Origin: Sphaeroforma sirkka
Lineage: Eukaryota > Opisthokonta > Ichthyosporea > Ichthyophonida
NCBI GenBank assembly: GCA_001586965.3
Contig: LUCW03000759.1
Coordinates: 1-20,436, forward strand
Length of the DNA: 20,436 bases
Direction of reading: 5' to 3'
Shown here piece by piece: positions 10,889-20,436 of this stretch. The first letter of the stretch is position 1, and every line of letters begins with the position of its first letter. Both the position numbers and the translations under genes were made by a program. Below the pieces are notes generated by a model that searched no databases, was not told the origin of the DNA, and saw nothing but the letters and a program-made list of their open reading frames with translations.

Positions 10889-12476
10889 CAAATATTTCAA
10901 TCCGTATAGGTACGAACCAGAAGAGCCCAGATAGAAGGTTTCTTAGCCGTTGGCCAACGATATATAGACTAGCCCGGTCACGCACTGCAAATATTTCAAT
11001 CCGTATAGGTATGAACCAGAAGAGCCCAGATAGAAGGTTTCTTAGCCGTTGGCCAACGATATATAGACTAGATCGGTCACGCACTGCAAATATTTCAATC
11101 CGTATAGGTACGAACCAGAAGAGCCCAGATAGAAGGTTTCTTAGCCGTTGGCCAACGATATATAGACTTGCCCGGTCACGCACTGCAAATATTTCAATCC
11201 GTATAGGTACGAACCAGAAGAGCCCAGATAGAAGGTTTCTTAGCCGTTGGCCAACGATATATAGACTAGATCGGTCACGCACTGCAAATATTTCAATCCG
11301 TATAGGTACGAACCAGAAGAGCCCAGATAGAAGGTTTCTTAGCCGTTGGCCAACGACGATATAGACTAGATCGGTCACGCACTGCAAATATTTCAATCCG
11401 TATAGGTACGAACCAGAAGAGCCCAGATAGAAGGTTTCTTAGCCGTTGGCCAACGATATATATATAGACTTGCCCGGTCACGCACTGCAAATATTTCAAT
11501 CCGTATAGGTATGAACCAGAAGAGCCCAGATAGAAGGTTTCTTAGCCGTTGGCCAACGATATATAGACTAGATCGGTCACGCACTGCAAATATTTCAATC
11601 CGTATAGGTACGAACCAGAAGAGCCCAGATAGAAGGTTTCTTAGCCGTTGGCCAACGATATATAGACTTGATCGGTCACGCACTGCAAATATTTCAATCC
11701 GTATAGGTATGAACCAGAAGAGCCCAGATAGAAGGTTTCTTAGCCGTTGGCCAACGATATATAGACTTGATCGGTCACGCACTGCAAATATTTCAATCCG
11801 TATAGGTACGAACCAGAAGAGCCCAGATAGAAGGTTTCTTAGCCGTTGGCCAACGATATATAGACTAGATCGGTCACGCACTGCAAATATTTCAATCCGT
11901 ATAGGTACGAACCAGAAGAGCCCAGATAGAAGGTTTCTTAGCCGTTGGCCAACGATATATAGACTTGCCCGGTCACGCACTGCAAATATTTCAATCCGTA
12001 TAGGTACGAACCAGAAGAGCCCAGATAGAAGGTTTCTTAGCCGTTGGCCAACGATATATAGACTAGATCGGTCACGCACTGCAAATATTTCAATCCGTAT
12101 AGGTACGAACCAGAAGAGCCCAGATAGAAGGTTTCTTAGCCGTTGGCCAACGATATATAGACTAGATCGGTCACGCACTGCAAATATTTCAATCCGTATA
12201 GGTATGAACCAGAAGAGCCCAGATAGAAGGTTTCTTAGCCGTTGGCCAACGATATATAGACTAGCCCGGTCACGCACTGCAAATATTTCAATCCGTATAG
12301 GTACGAACCAGAAGAGCCCAGATAGAAGGTTTCTTAGCCGTTGGCCAACGATATATAGACTAGATCGGTCACGCACTGCAAATATTTCAATCCGTATAGG
12401 TACGAACCAGAAGAGCCCAGATAGAAGGTTTCTTAGCCGTTGGCCAACGATATATAGACTAGCCGGTCACGCACTG

Positions 12477-12971
12477 CAAATATTTCAATCCGTATAGGTA
12501 CGAACCAGAAGAGCCCAGATAGAAGGTTTCTTAGCCGTTGGCCAACGATATATAGACTTGATCGGTCACGCACTGCAAATATTTCAATCCGTATAGGTAC
12601 GAACCAGAAGAGCCCAGATAGAAGGTTTCTTAGCCGTTGGCCAACGATATATAGACTAGATCGGTCACGCACTGCAAATATTTCAATCCGTATAGGTACG
12701 AACCAGAAGAGCCCAGATAGAAGGTTTCTTAGCCGTTGGCCAACGATATATAGACTTGATCGGTCACGCACTGCAAATATTTCAATCCGTATAGGTACGA
12801 ACCAGAAGAGCCCAGATAGAAGGTTTCTTAGCCGTTGGCCAACGATATATAGACTAGATCGGTCACGCACTGCAAATATTTCAATCCGTATAGGTACGAA
12901 CCAGAAGAGCCCAGATAGAAGGTTTCTTAGCCGTTGGCCAACGATATATAGACTTGATCGGTCACGCACTG
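12477..12971. repeat. 198-bp alternating dimers (units 127-131)
   Basis: Linkers read TGAT, AGAT, TGAT, AGAT, TGAT in five exact 99-bp units, followed by a TGCC unit. Shorter runs of the same alternation occur at units 74-77 and 187-190. The feature supports a dimeric sub-family inside the array. Confidence 0.6.
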
Positions 12972-14555
12972 CAAATATTTCAATCCGTATAGGTACGAAC
13001 CAGAAGAGCCCAGATAGAAGGTTTCTTAGCCGTTGGCCCACGATATATAGACTTGCCCGGTCACGCACTGCAAATATTTCAATCCGTATAGGTACGAACC
13101 AGAAGAGCCCAGATAGAAGGTTTCTTAGCCGTTGGCCAACGATATATAGACTAGATCGGTCACGCACTGCAAATATTTCAATCCGTATAGGTACGAACCA
13201 GAAGAGCCCAGATAGAAGGTTTCTTAGCCGTTGGCCAACGATATATAGACTAGATCGGTCACGCACTGCAAATATTTCAATCCGTATAGGTACGAACCAG
13301 AAGAGCCCAGATAGAAGGTTTCTTAGCCGTTGGCCAACGATATATAGACTTGATCGGTCACGCACTGCAAATATTTCAATCCGTATAGGTACGAACCAGA
13401 AGAGCCCAGATAGAAGGTTTCTTAGCCGTTGGCCAACGATATATAGACTAGATCGGTCACGCACTGCAAATATTTCAATCCGTATAGGTACGAACCAGAA
13501 GAGCCCAGATAGAAGGTTTCTTAGCCGTTGGCCAACGATATATAGACTAGATCGGTCACGCACTGCAAATATTTCAATCCGTATAGGTACGAACCAGAAG
13601 AGCCCAGATAGAAGGTTTCTTAGCCGTTGGCCAACGATATATAGACTTGCCCGGTCACGCACTGCAAATATTTCAATCCGTATAGGTACGAACCAGAAGA
13701 GCCCAGATAGAAGGTTTCTTAGCCGTTGGCCAACGATATATAGACTAGATCGGTCACGCACTGCAAATATTTCAATCCGTATAGGTACGAACCAGAAGAG
13801 CCCAGATAGAAGGTTTCTTAGCCGTTGGCCAACGATATATAGACTAGATCGGTCACGCACTGCAAATATTTCAATCCGTATAGGTACGAACCAGAAGAGC
13901 CCAGATAGAAGGTTTCTTAGCCGTTGGCCAACGATATATAGACTAGATCGGTCACGCACTGCAAATATTTCAATCCGTATAGGTACGAACCAGAAGAGCC
14001 CAGATAGAAGGTTTCTTAGCCGTTGGCCAACGATATATAGACTAGATCGGTCACGCACTGCAAATATTTCAATCCGTATAGGTACGAACCAGAAGAGCCC
14101 AGATAGAAGGTTTCTTAGCCGTTGGCCAACGATATATAGACTAGATCGGTCACGCACTGCAAATATTTCAATCCGTATAGGTACGAACCAGAAGAGCCCA
14201 GATAGAAGGTTTCTTAGCCGTTGGCCAACGATATATAGACTTGCCCGGTCACGCACTGCAAATATTTCAATCCGTATAGGTACGAACCAGAAGAGCCCAG
14301 ATAGAAGGTTTCTTAGCCGTTGGCCAACGATATATAGACTTGCCCGGTCACGCACTGCAAATATTTCAATCCGTATAGGTACGAACCAGAAGAGCCCAGA
14401 TAGAAGGTTTCTTAGCCGTTGGCCAACGATATATAGACTAGATCGGTCACGCACTGCAAATATTTCAATCCGTATAGGTACGAACCAGAAGAGCCCAGAT
14501 AGAAGGTTTCTTAGCCGTTGGCCAACGATATATAGACTTGATCGGTCACGCACTG

Positions 14556-14801
14556 CAAATATTTCAATCCGTATAGGTACGAACCAGAAGAGCCCAGATA
14601 GAAGGTTTCTTAGCCGTTGACTAGATCGGTCGCACTGCAAATATTTCAATCCGTATATAGAAGGTTTCTTAGCCGTTGGCCAACGATCGGTCGGTCACGC
14701 ACTGCAAATATTTCAATCCGTATAGGTACGAACCAGAAGAGCCCAGATAGAAGGTTTCTTAGCCGTTGGCCAACGATATAGACTAGATCGGTCACGCACT
14801 G
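14556..14801. repeat. Deletion cluster across three consecutive units (148-150)
   Basis: Unit 148 (82 bp) has CGTTGACTAGATC, a 15-bp loss of the palindrome half and TATATA, plus loss of AC in GGTCGCACTG. Unit 149 (67 bp) joins CCGTATA to TAGAAGG, losing 23 bp with the GGTACGAACC part. It then has CAACGATCGGTCGGTCACG, which lacks ATATATAGACTA and duplicates GGTC. Unit 150 (97 bp) has a shortened ATAT run. The surrounding copies are clean. This is the most rearranged place outside the left end and may be a recombination junction or an assembly join. Confidence 0.9.
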
Positions 14802-15098
14802 CAAATATTTCAATCCGTATAGGTACGAACCAGAAGAGCCCAGATAGAAGGTTTCTTAGCCGTTGGCCAACGATATATAGACTAGATCGGTCACGCACTG
14901 CAAATATTTCAATCCGTATAGGTACGAACCAGAAGAGCCCAGATAGAAGGTTTCTTAGCCGTTGGCCAACGATATATAGACTTGATCGGTCACGCACTGC
15001 AAATATTTCAATCCGTATAGGTACGAACCAGAAGAGCCCAGATAGAAGGTTTCTTAGCCGTTGGCCAACGAGATATAGACTAGATCGGTCACGCACTG

Positions 15099-15594
15099 CA
15101 AATATTTCAATCCGTATAGGTACGAACCAGAAGAGCCCAGATAGAAGGTTTCTTAGCCGTTGGCCAACGATATATAGACTTGCCCGGTCACGCACTGCAA
15201 AATATTTCAATCCGTATAGGTACGAACCAGAAGAGCCCAGATAGAAGGTTTCTTAGCCGTTGGCCAACGATATATAGACTAGATCGGTCACGCACTGCAA
15301 ATATTTCAATCCGTATAGGTACGAACCAGAAGAGCCCAGATAGAAGGTTTCTTAGCCGTTGGCCAACGATATATAGACTAGATCGGTCACGCACTGCAAA
15401 TATTTCAATCCGTATAGGTACGAACCAGAAGAGCCCAGATAGAAGGTTTCTTAGCCGTTGGCCAACGATATATAGACTAGATCGGTCACGCACTGCAAAT
15501 ATTTCAATCCGTATAGGTACGAACCAGAAGAGCCCAGATAGAAGGTTTCTTAGCCGTTGGCCAACGAGATATAGACTTGCCCGGTCACGCACTG
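15099..15594. repeat. Five-unit block ending in ACGAGATATAG-TGCC, first copy (units 154-158)
   Basis: Ordered linkers are TGCC, AGAT, AGAT, AGAT, then TGCC with the ACGAGATATAG change. The same order recurs at 19558-20052. Units 165-169 (16189-16683) share the last four units but begin with T-TGAT. Unit 155 has one extra A, giving 496 bp. Confidence 0.6.
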
Positions 15595-18500
15595 CAAATA
15601 TTTCAATCCGTATAGGTACGAACCAGAAGAGCCCAGATAGAAGGTTTCTTAGCCGTTGGCCAACGATATATAGACTAGATCGGTCACGCACTGCAAATAT
15701 TTCAATCCGTATAGGTACGAACCAGAAGAGCCCAGATAGAAGGTTTCTTAGCCGTTGGCCAACGATATATAGACTAGATCGGTCACGCACTGCAAATATT
15801 TCAATCCGTATAGGTACGAACCAGAAGAGCCCAGATAGAAGGTTTCTTAGCCGTTGGCCAACGATATATAGACTAGATCGGTCACGCACTGCAAATATTT
15901 CAATCCGTATAGGTACGAACCAGAAGAGCCCAGATAGAAGGTTTCTTAGCCGTTGGCCAACGATATATAGACTAGATCGGTCACGCACTGCAAATATTTC
16001 AATCCGTATAGGTACGAACCAGAAGAGCCCAGATAGAAGGTTTCTTAGCCGTTGGCCAACGATATATAGACTAGATCGGTCACGCACTGCAAATATTTCA
16101 ATCCGTATAGGTACGAACCAGAAGAGCCCAGATAGAAGGTTTCTTAGCCGTTGGCCAACGATATATAGACTAGATCGGTCACGCACTGCAAATATTTCAA
16201 TCCGTATAGGTATGAACCAGAAGAGCCCAGATAGAAGGTTTCTTAGCCGTTGGCCAACGATATATAGACTTGATCGGTCACGCACTGCAAATATTTCAAT
16301 CCGTATAGGTACGAACCAGAAGAGCCCAGATAGAAGGTTTCTTAGCCGTTGGCCAACGATATATAGACTAGATCGGTCACGCACTGCAAATATTTCAATC
16401 CGTATAGGTACGAACCAGAAGAGCCCAGATAGAAGGTTTCTTAGCCGTTGGCCAACGATATATAGACTAGATCGGTCACGCACTGCAAATATTTCAATCC
16501 GTATAGGTACGAACCAGAAGAGCCCAGATAGAAGGTTTCTTAGCCGTTGGCCAACGATATATAGACTAGATCGGTCACGCACTGCAAATATTTCAATCCG
16601 TATAGGTACGAACCAGAAGAGCCCAGATAGAAGGTTTCTTAGCCGTTGGCCAACGAGATATAGACTTGCCCGGTCACGCACTGCAAATATTTCAATCCGT
16701 ATAGGTACGAACCAGAAGAGCCCAGATAGAAGGTTTCTTAGCCGTTGGCCAACGATATATAGACTTAGCCCGGTCACGCACTGCAAATATTTCAATCCGT
16801 ATAGGTACGAACCAGAAGAGCCCAGATAGAAGGTTTCTTAGCCGTTGGCCAACGATATATAGACTAGATCGGTCACGCACTGCAAATATTTCAATCCGTA
16901 TAGGTACGAACCAGAAGAGCCCAGATAGAAGGTTTCTTAGCCGTTGGCCAACGATATATAGACTAGATCGGTCACGCACTGCAAATATTTCAATCCGTAT
17001 AGGTACGAACCAGAAGAGCCCAGATAGAAGGTTTCTTAGCCGTTGGCCAACGATATATAGACTAGATCGGTCACGCACTGCAAATATTTCAATCCGTATA
17101 GGTACGAACCAGAAGAGCCCAGATAGAAGGTTTCTTAGCCGTTGGCCAACGATATATAGACTAGATCGGTCACGCACTGCAAATATTTCAATCCGTATAG
17201 GTATGAACCAGAAGAGCCCAGATAGAAGGTTTCTTAGCCGTTGGCCAACGATATATAGACTTGCCCGGTCACGCACTGCAAATATTTCAATCCGTATAGG
17301 TACGAACCAGAAGAGCCCAGATAGAAGGTTTCTTAGCCGTTGGCCAACGATATATAGACTAGATCGGTCACGCACTGCAAATATTTCAATCCGTATAGGT
17401 ACGAACCAGAAGAGCCCAGATAGAAGGTTTCTTAGCCGTTGGCCAACGATATATAGACTTGCCCGGTCACGCACTGCAAATATTTCAATCCGTATAGGTA
17501 CGAACCAGAAGAGCCCAGATAGAAGGTTTCTTAGCCGTTGGCCAACGATATATAGACTAGATCGGTCACGCACTGCAAATATTTCAATCCGTATAGGTAC
17601 GAACCAGAAGAGCCCAGATAGAAGGTTTCTTAGCCGTTGGCCAACGAGATATAGACTTGCCCGGTCACGCACTGCAAATATTTCAATCCGTATAGGTACG
17701 AACCAGAAGAGCCCAGATAGAAGGTTTCTTAGCCGTTGGCCAACGATATATAGACTAGATCGGTCACGCACTGCAAATATTTCAATCCGTATAGGTACGA
17801 ACCAGAAGAGCCCAGATAGAAGGTTTCTTAGCCGTTGGCCAACGATATATAGACTTGATCGGTCACGCACTGCAAATATTTCAATCCGTATAGGTACGAA
17901 CCAGAAGAGCCCAGATAGAAGGTTTCTTAGCCGTTGGCCAACGATATATAGACTAGATCGGTCACGCACTGCAAATATTTCAATCCGTATAGGTACGAAC
18001 CAGAAGAGCCCAGATAGAAGGTTTCTTAGCCGTTGGCCAACGATATATAGACTAGATCGGTCACGCACTGCAAATATTTCAATCCGTATAGGTACGAACC
18101 AGAAGAGCCCAGATAGAAGGTTTCTTAGCCGTTGGCCAACGATATATAGACTTGCCCGGTCACGCACTGCAAATATTTCAATCCGTATAGGTACGAACCA
18201 GAAGAGCCCAGATAGAAGGTTTCTTAGCCGTTGGCCAACGATATATAGACTAGATCGGTCACGCACTGCAAATATTTCAATCCGTATAGGTACGAACCAG
18301 AAGAGCCCAGATAGAAGGTTTCTTAGCCGTTGGCCAACGATATATAGACTAGATCGGTCACGCACTGCAAATATTTCAATCCGTATAGGTACGAACCAGA
18401 AGAGCCCAGATAGAAGGTTTCTTAGCCGTTGGCCAACGATATATAGACTTGATCGGTCACGCACTGCAAATATTTCAATCCGTATAGGTACGAACCAGAA

Positions 18501-19557
18501 GAGCCCAGATAGAAGGTTTCTTAGCCGTTGGCCAACGATATATAGACTAGATCGGTCACGCACTGCAAATATTTCAATCCGTATAGGTACGAACCAGAAG
18601 AGCCCAGATAGAAGGTTTCTTAGCCGTTGGCCAACGATATATAGACTTGATCGGTCACGCACTGCAAATATTTCAATCCGTATAGGTACGAACCAGAAGA
18701 GCCCAGATAGAAGGTTTCTTAGCCGTTGGCCAACGATATATAGACTAGATCGGTCACGCACTGCAAATATTTCAATCCGTATAGGTACGAACCAGAAGAG
18801 CCCAGATAGAAGGTTTCTTAGCCGTTGGCCAACGATATATAGACTAGATCGGTCACGCACTGCAAATATTTCAATCCGTATAGGTACGAACCAGAAGAGC
18901 CCAGATAGAAGGTTTCTTAGCCGTTGGCCAACGATATATAGACTTAGATCGGTCACGCACTGCAAATATTTCAATCCGTATAGGTACGAACCAGAAGAGC
19001 CCAGATAGAAGGTTTCTTAGCCGTTGGCCAACGATATATAGACTAGATCGGTCACGCACTGCAAATATTTCAATCCGTATAGGTACGAACCAGAAGAGCC
19101 CAGATAGAAGGTTTCTTAGCCGTTGGCCAACGATATATAGACTAGATCGGTCACGCACTGCAAATATTTCAATCCGTATAGGTACGAACCAGAAGAGCCC
19201 AGATAGAAGGTTTCTTAGCCGTTGGCCAACGATATATAGACTAGATCGGTCACGCACTGCAAATATTTCAATCCGTATAGGTACGAACCAGAAGAGCCCA
19301 GATAGAAGGTTTCTTAGCCGTTGGCCAACGATATATAGACTAGATCGGTCACGCACTGCAAATATTTCAATCCGTATAGGTATGAACCAGAAGAGCCCAG
19401 ATAGAAGGTTTCTTAGCCGTTGGCCAACGATATATAGACTAGATCGGTCACGCACTGCAAATATTTCAATCCGTATAGGGTACGAACCAGAAGAGCCCAG
19501 ATAGAAGGTTTCTTAGCCGTTGGCCAACGATATATAGACTTGCCCGGTCACGCACTG

Positions 19558-20052
19558 CAAATATTTCAATCCGTATAGGTACGAACCAGAAGAGCCCAGA
19601 TAGAAGGTTTCTTAGCCGTTGGCCAACGATATATAGACTTGCCCGGTCACGCACTGCAAATATTTCAATCCGTATAGGTACGAACCAGAAGAGCCCAGAT
19701 AGAAGGTTTCTTAGCCGTTGGCCAACGATATATAGACTAGATCGGTCACGCACTGCAAATATTTCAATCCGTATAGGTACGAACCAGAAGAGCCCAGATA
19801 GAAGGTTTCTTAGCCGTTGGCCAACGATATATAGACTAGATCGGTCACGCACTGCAAATATTTCAATCCGTATAGGTACGAACCAGAAGAGCCCAGATAG
19901 AAGGTTTCTTAGCCGTTGGCCAACGATATATAGACTAGATCGGTCACGCACTGCAAATATTTCAATCCGTATAGGTACGAACCAGAAGAGCCCAGATAGA
20001 AGGTTTCTTAGCCGTTGGCCAACGAGATATAGACTTGCCCGGTCACGCACTG
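19558..20052. repeat. Five-unit block ending in ACGAGATATAG-TGCC, second copy (units 199-203)
   Basis: The unit order matches 15099-15594, all with the C form, and it is exactly 495 bp. Because ACGAGATATAG is a rare variant, sharing it in the same place within a five-unit pattern favours common descent by duplication over chance. Confidence 0.6.
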
Positions 20053-20436
20053 CAAATATTTCAATCCGTATAGGTACGAACCAGAAGAGCCCAGATAGAA
20101 GGTTTCTTAGCCGTTGGCCAACGATATATAGACTAGATCGGTCACGCACTGCAAATATTTCAATCCGTATAGGTACGAACCAGAAGAGCCCAGATAGAAG
20201 GTTTCTTAGCCGTTGGCCAACGATATATAGACTTGCCCGGTCACGCACTGCAAATATTTCAATCCGTATAGGTATGAACCAGAAGAGCCCAGATAGAAGG
20301 TTTCTTAGCCGTTGGCCAACGATATATAGACTTGCCCGGTCACGCACTGCAAATATTTCAATCCGTATAGGTACGAACCAGAAGAGCCCAGATAGAAGGT
20401 TTCTTAGCCGTTGGCCAACGAGATATAGAGACTTAG

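Larger units (their letters stand above)
7901..14555. repeat. Middle array with scattered small indels (units 81-147)
   Basis: Sixty-seven units are mainly 99 bp. Length changes are plus 1 in unit 83 (GACTTAGATC) and unit 85 (GAAGGGTTTC), plus 2 in unit 86, plus 3 in unit 95, plus 1 in unit 97, plus 4 in unit 107, plus 6 in unit 111, plus 1 in unit 115, plus 4 in unit 116 and minus 1 in unit 126 (GACTAGCCGG). Several additions are tandem copies of the neighbouring 3-6 bases. TGAT linkers are commonest here and often alternate with AGAT. Confidence 0.9.
1..20436. repeat. Satellite-like tandem array, 99-bp unit, about 207 copies
   Basis: The same 99-bp unit repeats head to tail from the first base to the last. 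Landmarks in order are CAAATATTTCAATCCGTATA (1-20), GGTAYGAACC (21-30), AGAAGAGCCC (31-40), AGATAGAAGG (41-50), TTTCTTAGCC (51-60), GTTGGCCAAC (61-70), GATATATAGA (71-80), the variable linker, and CACGCACTG (91-99). Unit starts checked along the window fall at exact multiples of 99 apart from the indels listed separately. The consensus has 44 G+C of 99 and no C/G skew, but an A excess on the + strand (32 A, 23 T). Copies differ at a handful of recurrent sites, so the array looks young or actively homogenised. No unique flank is present, so its true length is unknown. I do not recognise the unit as a named satellite. It could be eukaryotic satellite DNA or a tandem-repeat tract of a prokaryotic element. 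Confidence 0.97.
14802..20436. repeat. Regular, almost pure C-variant part of the array (units 151-207)
   Basis: Units are 99 bp apart from plus 1 in units 155 (CAAAATATTT), 170 (GACTTAGCCC), 192 (GACTTAGATC) and 198 (ATAGGGTACG). Only four units (165, 175, 197, 206) carry the T form. Most ACGAGATATAG units (153, 158, 169, 179, 203) lie here. The last unit (20350-20436) is cut by the window edge and ends oddly with GAGATATAGAGACTTAG, so the right edge may again be a low-quality contig end. Confidence 0.9.

Noticed and set aside
1..20436. CRISPR array, suggested by TTTCAATCC, which resembles the start of many CRISPR repeats
   Set aside because: There are no unique spacers: the full 99 bp repeats without variable inserts, and no cas genes or leader are present.
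1..20436. Self-cleaving ribozyme or viroid-like concatemer
   Set aside because: The unit contains no CTGATGA hammerhead core on either strand, and I could not find paired stems of the needed arrangement. GAAAC on the minus strand alone is not enough.
1..20436. Plasmid iteron origin or DnaA-box cluster
   Set aside because: The unit is far longer than typical iterons, no TTATCCACA-like box is present, and no replication gene is nearby.

Overview
The whole 20,436-base window is one uninterrupted head-to-tail tandem array of a 99-bp unit, about 207 copies by manual register tracking. I see no unique flanking DNA, gene, RNA gene, mobile element or CRISPR array. The unit is 44% G+C (22 C, 22 G, 32 A, 23 T in my consensus). 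Successive copies start exactly 99 bp apart for long stretches (for example 1181-3457, 4151-7714, 12477-14555, 16784-18862), and most copies are identical except at a few recurrent variable sites. This is the architecture of satellite DNA. The organism cannot be identified from the sequence. A centromeric or heterochromatic satellite of a eukaryote is the most natural reading. A tandem-repeat region of a large prokaryotic or archaeal element, or an assembly artefact that expanded a shorter array, cannot be excluded.

For notation I number units from the left, starting each at the C of CAAATATTTC. Unit 1 starts at 1, unit 13 at 1181, unit 43 at 4151, unit 81 at 7901, unit 127 at 12477, unit 150 at 14705 and unit 207 at 20350. 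The main variable sites are: (i) C or T at unit position 25 (GGTACGAACC / GGTATGAACC); (ii) the linker at positions 80-88, mostly GACTAGATCGG ('AGAT') or GACTTGCCCGG ('TGCC'), with mixed forms GACTTGATCGG ('TGAT') and GACTAGCCCGG ('AGCC'); (iii) ACGATATATAG versus ACGAGATATAG.

Region by region: 1-545 is strongly degraded, with many single-base insertions and one 134-bp unit. 546-1180 is mildly irregular, with a 40-bp remnant unit. 1181-7714 is very regular and rich in the T variant. 7715-7900 holds two neighbouring damaged units. 7901-14555 is regular with scattered small duplications. 14556-14801 is a cluster of deletions. 14802-20436 is regular and almost purely the C variant, and it ends inside a unit. 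The array shows local higher-order structure: a 495-bp five-unit block repeated in tandem, a 693-bp block repeated about 6 kb apart, 198-bp alternating dimers, and a strong left-to-right gradient of the C/T variant.

Very long open frames exist on both strands because 99 is a multiple of 3 and one frame per strand happens to lack a stop. I do not call them genes. Expected by chance, about one of six frames would be open in a 33-codon unit. Frame-shifting indels recur among copies, no plausible ribosome-binding site is seen, and neither 33-residue repeat matches a family I recognise.
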